This document shows positions 20,773 to 28,119 of a DNA stretch of 29,456 nt, in pieces. The notes under the pieces were generated by a model that was given only the letters and a program-made list of their open reading frames with translations, did no database searches and was not told the DNA's origin. The DNA comes from JAGLHV01 sp023132075 [NCBI: bacterium] (lineage in GTDB: Bacteria; CBDUZB01; JAGLHV01), in the NCBI GenBank assembly GCA_023132075.1, contig JAGLYT010000002.1:1-29456 (forward strand), written 5' to 3'. Positions within the stretch are counted from its first letter, which is position 1. Every line of letters starts with the position of its first letter. Made by a program: the position numbers and the translations under genes.

Positions 20773-22965
20773 ATGGAAAATAGTAATAGGATAATTATTT
20801 TTACCGGTCCGCAAAAAGGAATGGGGAAAACAGTAATAGCTGTTAATTTAGCAATTGATTGGGCCATGAGGGCTAAAAAACAGGTAGTGATTGTTGATTT
20901 GGACTTCCTTTGTAAGGGAGAAATAGCACAAACATTAGATATTTCCGCCTCGTATATTTCAGAAATGTCGATAGTAATGCAGAGAGATACTTTGGACGGG
21001 GAATTCTTGAGAGGTAGGATAAGTTTTAATAAATGGGGAGTAGGCGTTTTAGCTTTAGCTCCGGACGAAAAAACAGCAGCAGAGGTTTCTTTAGGGCAAA
21101 TAGCCAGGACTTTAATTGGATTAAGTAAAATTTATTCGCTGGTAATAGATATGGATATTGATATTACGCGAAGAGGAATGTTAATATTTGATTTTGCGGA
21201 TGTAATTTTTTGGGCTTTTCTTCCTTCCAATGTTTTTCTCAAACAAACTATGGATAAAATGAAGCTTCTTGCTTCTTATAAGTTTAGTTTCAGCAAGTTT
21301 CATTTTATTTTAAACCAATCTAACATAAAGGGAGCGATGAGAAGTGCAGAGATTGATAATGCTTTAGGTAGTTTCGGAAAGAAAATTGAAGAGTTTATTC
21401 CGCAAGACAAATTAGTTCTCCAGTCAGGTAATAAGAAAAGACCTTTGGTTTTAAGTGAACCACATAGTGTTTTTTCAGAAAGCATTAGAAGAATAAGAGG
21501 AATGATGCTTAATATCCCGCCACGGGGCAGGAAAATAGAAGAAGTAAATGTTTTAGACGGGTTACTGGATAAATTTGAATTAGTGATTAAAAGAGAAAAA
21601 AAAGAAGGAAAAGAGTTTGTTATTGCTGATTTATCATCTGAGGAGCTTTTAATAAGGGAAAAAGAAGAAAAGAAACATACTGCATTAAAACAGAAGATAC
21701 ATCAACAGTTGATTAAACGGTTGGATGTAAGAAAGATAGATTTGATTTCAAGTGCTAAAAATCAACAAGTGAAGACAATTGTTGAAAAAACTGCTACTTT
21801 TATTTTAAGTACGGAAATAGATGTTGATACTATGTCCAGGCAAGAAAGAGAAGAAATAATTGCGGAGATAGTAGATGAAGCATTAGGTTTAGGCCCGTTG
21901 GAGGCTTTAATGTCAGAACCTTCTATTACTGAAATTATGGTGAATAAATCTGACCAAATTTATGTTGAACAAAATGGCAAGCTGCAGCTTACTGACCGGA
22001 AATTCATCAATAATGATCAGGTTGTTCAAGTGATTAGAAAGATAGTTGCTCCTTTAGGCCGGAGAATAGATGAAAGTATGCCTTTTGTAGATGCCCGGCT
22101 TAAAGATGGTTCTAGAATAAATGCGATTATTCCCCCTTTGGCTTTACAGGGGCCGATGCTCACTATTAGACGCTTTCCTCAGGAACCTTTGACCGGAGAA
22201 GATTTAATAGATATAGGTTCTTTTACCAAAGAAATGCTTCAATTTTTATCTGCATGTATTAAGATGAGAAAGAATGTGATTATTTCCGGAGGTACGGGAA
22301 CCGGTAAAACTACTCTGTTGAATGTTTTATCAGCTGCTATTCCCGAAAAAGAAAGAATTATTACGATAGAAGATACTGCTGAATTAAAGCTAAAACAAGA
22401 ACATGTAGGGCGGTTAGAATCACGGCCGCCTAATGTCGAAGGGAAAGGAGAAGTTACCATACGTGACTTAGTAAGAAATACTTTGCGTATGCGTCCGGAC
22501 CGTATTATTGTAGGAGAATGTCGGGGGGCTGAAGCATTAGATATGTTGCAGGCAATGAATACGGGGCATGAAGGTTCTATGTCGACTATACATGCGAATA
22601 CTCCCCGGGATATGCTGAGCAGATTAGAGACGATGATACTTATGGCCGGAACGGAATTACCTTTACGGGCAATTCGGGAACAAATTGCTTCTGCTATACA
22701 TATAGTAGTCCAACTATCTCGTTTTTCGGATGGAACAAGGAAAGTAATTAAAATAACCGAAGTAACCGGTCGAGAAAAAGACGTTATAACAGTGCATGAT
22801 ATTTTTGTTTTTCACCGGGCAGGGATAGAAGATAAAAAAATAACGGGATCTTTTCAAGCTACGGGAAATATTCCTCGATGTTATTCTGAGTTTAAATCAC
22901 AAGGAATTGATTTGTCTGTGGAAATATTTAGGATCAAAAAAAATGAAAAAGCTTTAAATCTGTGA
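20773..22965 (+). CDS. TadZ/CpaE-TadA/CpaF fusion: pilus localisation ATPase joined to assembly ATPase
   Basis: 730 residues, AAAGGA upstream of ATG. Residues ~1-265 are a MinD/ParA-like domain as in TadZ/CpaE: P-loop GPQKGMGKT (12-20), then VVIVDLDFLCKGE and LVIDMDID. The loop departs from the usual KGGxGKT. After a charged linker (~265-310), residues ~310-730 are a full CpaF/TadA secretion ATPase: Walker A GGTGTGKTT (~505-513), Asp box IEDTAELKL, Walker B region RPDRIIVGECRGAEALDM, His box STIHANTPRDMLSRLE, and the closing RFSDGTRKVIKITEV. TadA powers Flp pilus assembly; TadZ places the machine in the cell. These are normally two adjacent genes, so here they are fixed one-to-one on a hexamer. 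Confidence 0.93.
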   Translation: MENSNRIIIFTGPQKGMGKTVIAVNLAIDWAMRAKKQVVIVDLDFLCKGEIAQTLDISASYISEMSIVMQRDTLDGEFLRGRISFNKWGVGVLALAPDEKTAAEVSLGQIARTLIGLSKIYSLVIDMDIDITRRGMLIFDFADVIFWAFLPSNVFLKQTMDKMKLLASYKFSFSKFHFILNQSNIKGAMRSAEIDNALGSFGKKIEEFIPQDKLVLQSGNKKRPLVLSEPHSVFSESIRRIRGMMLNIPPRGRKIEEVNVLDGLLDKFELVIKREKKEGKEFVIADLSSEELLIREKEEKKHTALKQKIHQQLIKRLDVRKIDLISSAKNQQVKTIVEKTATFILSTEIDVDTMSRQEREEIIAEIVDEALGLGPLEALMSEPSITEIMVNKSDQIYVEQNGKLQLTDRKFINNDQVVQVIRKIVAPLGRRIDESMPFVDARLKDGSRINAIIPPLALQGPMLTIRRFPQEPLTGEDLIDIGSFTKEMLQFLSACIKMRKNVIISGGTGTGKTTLLNVLSAAIPEKERIITIEDTAELKLKQEHVGRLESRPPNVEGKGEVTIRDLVRNTLRMRPDRIIVGECRGAEALDMLQAMNTGHEGSMSTIHANTPRDMLSRLETMILMAGTELPLRAIREQIASAIHIVVQLSRFSDGTRKVIKITEVTGREKDVITVHDIFVFHRAGIEDKKITGSFQATGNIPRCYSEFKSQGIDLSVEIFRIKKNEKALNL

Positions 22966-23002
22966 AAAAGAGTACAATAAAATTTTAAGGAGTTTTAATA
23001 AT

Positions 23003-23866
23003 ATGGTTTTACTTAAAATGATACCAATGTTTTTATTTACTTTTGGTTTGTGGTTAATATTAACATTTATTTATCAGACAGTAACCCTATTTTATTTTCG
23101 GTATAAAGGGTATTATGAACGAATGGTAACTAAAACTACTTCTGAGCTGGGAGGGATGTTTATTAAAGTTAAAGAGAAACAAATGGGACTTTTTTTAATT
23201 TTAGGGATGCTAATGATCGGAGTATTCGTTTATTTTATGACAAAGAATATAGTGCTGGCTGTTTTTGCAGTAGCTGGGAGTGTGGTTTTACCTCGATTGT
23301 TCGTGAAGTTTGCCAAGGCAAAGCATTCTAAAAAATTTGATGAACAATTAGTAGAGGCCTTAATATTGCTTTCTAATTCGCTAAAAGCAGGTCTTGATTT
23401 AACTCAGGGAATGCAATTAATTGTTCGGGATATGCCCGCTCCTATTTCTGATGAATTTAAATTAGTACTGCAAGAAACGAATATCGGTTCGCCGTTAGAA
23501 GCTAGTTTAGAAAATTTAGCGAATCGCATTAATAGTGAATTGGTAAGGTTTATTGTAACAGCAATAGTTATTCAGCGGGAATCAGGGGGAGATATCACGA
23601 AAATTTTGGATCAGGTTGTTCGTTCCATTAGAGATAATCATTCGTTAATGAGGAAAGTCCAGGTTTTAACTGCACAGGGAATATTGGAATCTGGAGTATC
23701 TTTTGTTCTTCCCTGGGGGTTGGCCGTGGCTTTATCTATAATGAAACCGGGATTTCTGAATCCTTTATTTCATCATCCCATAGGTGTAATTATATTGTTA
23801 GCGGCTACGGGATGGCAAATAATAGGTGTTTTTATTGTTTTTAAGATGTCCAAAATAAAGGTTTAA
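23003..23866 (+). CDS. tadB: Tad pilus inner-membrane platform protein TadB
   Basis: 287 residues, ATG preceded by AAGGAG. Hydrophobic segments at ~8-30, ~65-100, ~230-250 and ~265-282. The cytoplasmic part contains the T2SSF/GspF signature region (LVEALILLSNSLKAGLDLTQGMQ, quoted in part; then RESGGDITKILDQVV). Shares with TadC the job of anchoring the ATPase and extracting pilins from the membrane. Order ATPase-TadB-TadC is the standard Tad order, 37 bases after the fusion ATPase. Confidence 0.9.
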   Translation: MVLLKMIPMFLFTFGLWLILTFIYQTVTLFYFRYKGYYERMVTKTTSELGGMFIKVKEKQMGLFLILGMLMIGVFVYFMTKNIVLAVFAVAGSVVLPRLFVKFAKAKHSKKFDEQLVEALILLSNSLKAGLDLTQGMQLIVRDMPAPISDEFKLVLQETNIGSPLEASLENLANRINSELVRFIVTAIVIQRESGGDITKILDQVVRSIRDNHSLMRKVQVLTAQGILESGVSFVLPWGLAVALSIMKPGFLNPLFHHPIGVIILLAATGWQIIGVFIVFKMSKIKV

Positions 23867-23959
23867 GATTTTTAATATGGATAAACATAACTTTATGGAT
23901 TAGTAAGTGAGTGTGCGGATTTTAATGAATAGAAATTGAATAATCGGGAAGGGGCAAAA

Positions 23960-24862
23960 ATGCCAATACTAAGTACGGTTTTATTTTTTATTGTTGTTTT
24001 TCAAGTAGTTTACTTTTTGTATTTAATGCGGGAAAAGAGGAATGCGATGGAGAGTTATATAATACAGGATTTGTATTCATTTGAAGAAGAAACAGTAACA
24101 AAAAAAGAGAAAGGTGCGTTTAATATTATTAAGAGGGTTTTGAAAAAATTTAATAAAAAATTTTTTGAACAGGGAAAAATAAAAAGAAGGATAGAAAAAC
24201 AATTGATAAAGTTAGGCGGCCAATCGCATCTTCGGCCCGGAGATATTTTAGTATTTAAAGAAATTGCAGTGGTTGGGGGTTGTATTGCAGCTTTTCTTTT
24301 GTATAAAAAAGGCATAACTAATCCGTTGATTTTAATTGGTGCTGTGATATTAAGTTTTTTTGTTCCGGATTATTTCCTTTCAAAAAAGATAAAAGACAGA
24401 GAGACCGATATTCGTATTTCTCTGCCCGGAGTGGTAGATCTTTTAACTTTATGTGTGGAGGCAGGAATGGATTTTATGTCAGCTTTTGAAAAAATAATTA
24501 CGAAACAAAAAGGCGCGAAGAAAGATCCTTTTGTTGAAGAGATTAATGTGATGTTAGGTGAAATAAGAATAGGTTTAACTAGAAGAGATGCCTTGAAAAA
24601 TATGGCTAAGAGGATAGAAATTCCGGAAATTAGTGCTTTTATTTCCGTGCTTCTTCAAACTGAGGAATTAGGAACTGATTTGGTAAATATTATGCGGGAT
24701 TATGCAGTTGAAATTAGAATAAAGCGTTTACAAATGGCTGAAAAAAGGGCAGCACAAATTGGAACGAAAATGATATTTCCAATGATACTTTTTATTTTTC
24801 CGATGACTTTTGTAATAATTTTGGTTCCTTTGATTTTAAATTATTTTATGGGGAAAACTTGA
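23960..24862 (+). CDS. tadC: Tad pilus inner-membrane platform protein TadC
   Basis: 300 residues from ATG 23960, chosen over a TTG at 23936 because GGGAAGGGG lies directly upstream. N-terminal membrane segment (~4-22), a pair at ~93-135, and a last one at ~272-295. T2SSF landmarks: LPGVVDLLTLCVEAGMDFMSA (in part), FVEEINVMLGEIRIG and LQTEELGTDLV. Ends overlapping the DUF192 gene by 4 bases (TTGA). Confidence 0.9.
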   Translation: MPILSTVLFFIVVFQVVYFLYLMREKRNAMESYIIQDLYSFEEETVTKKEKGAFNIIKRVLKKFNKKFFEQGKIKRRIEKQLIKLGGQSHLRPGDILVFKEIAVVGGCIAAFLLYKKGITNPLILIGAVILSFFVPDYFLSKKIKDRETDIRISLPGVVDLLTLCVEAGMDFMSAFEKIITKQKGAKKDPFVEEINVMLGEIRIGLTRRDALKNMAKRIEIPEISAFISVLLQTEELGTDLVNIMRDYAVEIRIKRLQMAEKRAAQIGTKMIFPMILFIFPMTFVIILVPLILNYFMGKT

Positions 24863-25209
24863 TAGCAAAAAAAGTTTTTAATCTTACTCGAAATTGTCTC
24901 TTGGCAGAAAAGGCAGGAGAAGCAAATTCGTTTGTTTCACGACTGATTGGTTTAATGGGAAGGAAAGGTTTAAATAAAAAAGAAGGTTTAATCATTTTAA
25001 AAACTTCATCTATCCATACATTTTTTATGCGTTTTTCAATTGATGTGGTTTTTTTTAATAAAAAAGGAGAAATTATAAAGATTATTTCAGAGTTGAAGCC
25101 TTGCAGAATGAGTCCATGGGTTTGGGGTGCTTATGGAGTGATTGAACTTCCTGCCGGCAAAGTTCTTGAAACTAAAACCCAAAAAGGGGACTGCATAGAG
25201 ATAAAATAA
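24859..25209 (+). CDS. DUF192 family protein
   Basis: 116 residues starting at TTG 24859, which overlaps the TadC stop. Family marks: ARSFVSRLIGLMGRKGL-like opening (here ANSFVSRLIGLMGRKGL), SIHTFFMRFSIDVVFFNKKG, then VIELPAGKVLE. DUF192 members are small beta proteins of unknown function, often exported; this one has no signal peptide and probably stays in the cytoplasm. Such genes are often seen beside Tad genes, and the 4-base overlap argues for shared expression. Confidence 0.88.
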   Translation: MIAKKVFNLTRNCLLAEKAGEANSFVSRLIGLMGRKGLNKKEGLIILKTSSIHTFFMRFSIDVVFFNKKGEIIKIISELKPCRMSPWVWGAYGVIELPAGKVLETKTQKGDCIEIK

Positions 25210-25268
25210 ATGTTGTTTGTAAATTTAGTATTTAAAGGGTTATAAATTGTAAAAGAGAGGTAAAGTTA

Positions 25269-26528
25269 GTGAAAATAAATGTTGCAGGTAAAGTGGTCGT
25301 TACAATACTGTGTTTTACAAATATTAGTATTTCGTGTTTATTTGCCAGTAAACAAAGTGACGAAATTGATAAACTGTTGAGGATAAAGCCTCTTGTAAGA
25401 GGGGATGACATAATTGTTTATCAAAAGATAGTTCAGGAAAAAGAAGATGAAATAATGAAAGGGATGCTTAGTTTTTTCTACAAAGATGCACTTTTAGCCT
25501 ATAAGGAAAACAGATTTGATGATGCCCTGATAATAGGAAGGGAAATGTTGCTCCTTGACCCGGGAAATAAAGAAATTTCAATTTTTAAAGAAGGTCTTAA
25601 AGAGATAATTAAGTATGGGGGAACAAGAAAAGCAAAGAAAAGAGTGATTGAGCTATATTATCAGCGGGGATTAGATTTTTATACCCAGGGTGATTTAGTG
25701 AATGCTGTTGAAATTTGGCAAAAAGCACTTGTTCTTAGTCCGGGATATAAGGATTGTAAGAATTTAATAAAAAGAGCAAGGAAACATTTAACAGAAGTGT
25801 ATTACCAGGAAGGATTGAATTTCTATAAAACGAGGAAATATGCCCTGGCTTTGGGGAAATGGTATATTGTAGCAAAAATTGATCCTAATTATGGGAATGT
25901 GCTTGCTCTTATTAAAATCGCTAAGGAGGAAGTTTTTAAACAAAAAGTAGATGGGTTATATAAAAGGGGGATTGCTCTTCGTAAAGCAGGAAAATTGGAA
26001 AAGGCTTTAGAGGTATTTAAGAAATTACTGGCATTGTCTCCCCGGCATAAGAGCGGATTAGCCGGAAAGAAGGAAATAAGAAAGAGTTTAACTGCTTATT
26101 ATTTTAATAAAGGGGAAAAATATTTTAAAGGTAAAAATTTTAAAAAAGCTATCCGGTTTTTTAAAAATGCATTGCGTTTTAGTCCGGGTTCCACCAGGAT
26201 CCTCGGTTATTTATCAAAAGCAAGGGAAGAACAGGCTCTTCTTGCTTTAAAACCAAAGCCGAAAAGAAAATCACAAGTAAAAGAAGTTATTCTCTCTTCT
26301 GAGAAAAAATCTACTGATTTGGCTAAAATAAAAAAACGGGAAATAACGCAAACAGACATAGAGGAAGCGGAAAAACATTATATTACAGGTTTATATTATT
26401 ACCAGAATGGATTTTTAGAAGAAGCGGTGGCTGAATGGGAAACGGTTTTAAGGATAAATCCAAGGCATGATAAAACAAAAACAAGTCTAAAAAAAGTTAA
26501 AGGGGAATTACGAAAATTAAGATATTAG
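25269..26528 (+). CDS. Secreted TPR protein, probable TadD-like pilus partner
   Basis: 419 residues from GTG 25269 (AGAGAGG upstream). Signal peptide 1-27. Residues ~60-330 hold at least six TPR-like units (AYKENRFDDALIIGREMLLLDP in part, DLVNAVEIWQKALVLSP, KYALALGKWYIVAKIDP, KLEKALEVFKKLLALSP, NFKKAIRFFKNALRFSP). A Lys-rich linker (~335-370) is followed by a last unit (FLEEAVAEWETVLRINP). TadD lipoproteins of other Tad loci are TPR proteins at the same position, but no lipobox is evident. Its TPRs are close to those of the beta-barrel protein at 13531-15567, suggesting common origin. Stop is TAG. Confidence 0.85.
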   Translation: MKINVAGKVVVTILCFTNISISCLFASKQSDEIDKLLRIKPLVRGDDIIVYQKIVQEKEDEIMKGMLSFFYKDALLAYKENRFDDALIIGREMLLLDPGNKEISIFKEGLKEIIKYGGTRKAKKRVIELYYQRGLDFYTQGDLVNAVEIWQKALVLSPGYKDCKNLIKRARKHLTEVYYQEGLNFYKTRKYALALGKWYIVAKIDPNYGNVLALIKIAKEEVFKQKVDGLYKRGIALRKAGKLEKALEVFKKLLALSPRHKSGLAGKKEIRKSLTAYYFNKGEKYFKGKNFKKAIRFFKNALRFSPGSTRILGYLSKAREEQALLALKPKPKRKSQVKEVILSSEKKSTDLAKIKKREITQTDIEEAEKHYITGLYYYQNGFLEEAVAEWETVLRINPRHDKTKTSLKKVKGELRKLRY

Positions 26529-26549
26529 ACAATAAAGGAAAAATAAAAA

Positions 26550-27722
26550 ATGGGTTTTAAAAAAATGTTCAGTAAAGGTCTTTCTCAAAAAGACAAAAGT
26601 TCAAAAGCTAAAAATTTTTTTCTTTCTAAATTTGCCGGTAAATTAGGTTTGGGTTTATTAAGTATTAAGATTACTATTTTATTTGTAATACTACTTTCGA
26701 TCATTTTATTTATGGGGAAAACAGCAATAATTGATTATAAAAAAACTGGTTTAGAGGAAGAACTTCAAAAAAGAGGGAAGGGTTTAGTTGAAATTTTTAC
26801 GCCCTGGTGTATAAAGGCGCTGGAAGAACAGGATGATATCCTCCTGTTAAATATATTGAACTCTTTACGGCAGCAAGAAGATGTAATGTACAATGTGATT
26901 TTAAATGAAAAAGGGATAGTTATCGGTCATACCAATGTTTATAAGTTAGGGAAAGAATATAATGATGATATTACCCGAAAAGCTTTAGGAGCCAGCAAGC
27001 TTTTAATACAATCGTATCGTAGGGGAAATAATAATTTGTACGATTATGGAATACCTCTGTTAAGTTTAGGTGAAAAATTAGGAGTTTTACGGTTTGGTTT
27101 ATCGAGGGATAAGTTGGATAATGAGTTGGATCATTTTGTTTCGAAAATAAAGTTTTTTATGTGGATGATCATTATCTTATTAGGGGCGGAAGTGTTTTTT
27201 TTAGTTAATTATAAAATATCCAGACCTTTAATTAAGATTAAAGAAGCGGTAAATTTATTAGGGGGGCAATATTTCGAATATAAGGTTCATGTGGAAACGA
27301 AAGATGAAATAGGTGGAATATCAAAAGGTATAGAAAATTTTATTGAGCAAATAAAAAGAGAGTTTGAGTTTCATGAGGAAAAGAATAAAAGGAGTTCCTT
27401 GTTGGAAGTAAAAAGATTAGGAGAAATGTTAGATGTTTTGCTGGAAAATAGCGATAGGAAGGTATTGGTTGCTGATGTAAATAATAATATAGTATTTTCT
27501 AATATGGAGACACAAGAAGGGAAAAAGGTGCAAGGTCATTTATTGGATATAATTAAGGAAAAAGATTTTGTTGCGTTATTAAATGATGCTTTTAGTAAAA
27601 GAGGAGAAATTGTAAAAGGGACTGTAAATTTTTTATGTAAAAAAAGAGTAAGTATATTAACTTTAGCTAATGAAGAAGAAAGAGGACCAAAAACAATTGT
27701 TGTTTTGGAAAACATATTATAA
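26550..27722 (+). CDS. Membrane sensor protein: extracytoplasmic domain, HAMP and PAS-like end, no output domain
   Basis: 390 residues, AAAGGA before ATG. TM1 ~36-56, extracytoplasmic domain ~57-202 (VMYNVILNEKGIVIGHTN, YDYGIPLLSLGEKLGVLRFGL in part), TM2 ~203-222, HAMP ~222-278 (SRPLIKIKEAVNLLGGQYFEY, in part), coiled linker and a PAS-like end domain ~300-390 (KVLVADVNNNIVFSN). The extracytoplasmic part aligns by pattern with that of the RsbU-type phosphatase (YAMILDKTGKIISHSD; YDIAVPILSNGTKLGTIRLGF). There is no kinase, methyl-accepting, cyclase or phosphatase domain, so it must act through a partner protein. Follows the TPR gene by 21 bases. Confidence 0.82.
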   Translation: MGFKKMFSKGLSQKDKSSKAKNFFLSKFAGKLGLGLLSIKITILFVILLSIILFMGKTAIIDYKKTGLEEELQKRGKGLVEIFTPWCIKALEEQDDILLLNILNSLRQQEDVMYNVILNEKGIVIGHTNVYKLGKEYNDDITRKALGASKLLIQSYRRGNNNLYDYGIPLLSLGEKLGVLRFGLSRDKLDNELDHFVSKIKFFMWMIIILLGAEVFFLVNYKISRPLIKIKEAVNLLGGQYFEYKVHVETKDEIGGISKGIENFIEQIKREFEFHEEKNKRSSLLEVKRLGEMLDVLLENSDRKVLVADVNNNIVFSNMETQEGKKVQGHLLDIIKEKDFVALLNDAFSKRGEIVKGTVNFLCKKRVSILTLANEEERGPKTIVVLENIL

Positions 27723-27759
27723 GGTAATAAAAAAAAGGAGGTTTTTAAATTTTCAAAAA

Positions 27760-28041
27760 ATGTTAATAGAACTAAAAAAAATAGAAAGCAGTTCAGTACT
27801 TAAATGTTGCAGTGTTGTTTTTTTTATGTTAGGGTTGGTAATCGGAATAGTCTCTTTTGTTTATGCGTTATTTACGCAAAACTTGACAACCGGCGGGATA
27901 TTAGTTGGGTTTTTGGCTATAATCCTTTACGCCGTAATTTTTAGTATAATTACTTCTATAGTGGTTGTTTTAATCAGTTTGTTTTATAATATAGTACTAA
28001 GTAAACTGGGTGGGATTAAAGTTGTAATTGAGTCGGAATAA
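27760..28041 (+). CDS. DUF3566-like small membrane protein
   Basis: 93 residues from ATG 27760; an AAAGGAGG lies rather far upstream (27735-27742). The order is as in DUF3566-type proteins: a short cytoplasmic start (ELKKIESSSVLK), TM1 ~16-40, TM2 ~46-75 and the closing FYNIVLSKLGGIKVVIE. Role unknown in the family. It lies 37 bases after the sensor gene and may be co-transcribed. Confidence 0.75.
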   Translation: MLIELKKIESSSVLKCCSVVFFMLGLVIGIVSFVYALFTQNLTTGGILVGFLAIILYAVIFSIITSIVVVLISLFYNIVLSKLGGIKVVIESE

Positions 28042-28099
28042 AAAAGAGAATTTAAATGTGGAGAAAAGAGAATTTAAATGTGGAGAAAAGAGAATTTTT
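28042..28099 (+). repeat. 22-bp tandem repeat, about 2.6 copies
   Basis: The unit AGAAAAGAGAATTTAAATGTG plus G is present as 28042-28061 (first two bases missing), 28062-28083 (complete) and 28084-28099 (partial). It begins at the stop codon of the DUF3566-like gene and ends 20 bases before the next start. Copies are identical, so the expansion is recent. Confidence 0.85.
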
Positions 28100-28119
28100 G
28101 AAAACTAAATTTTAAAATA

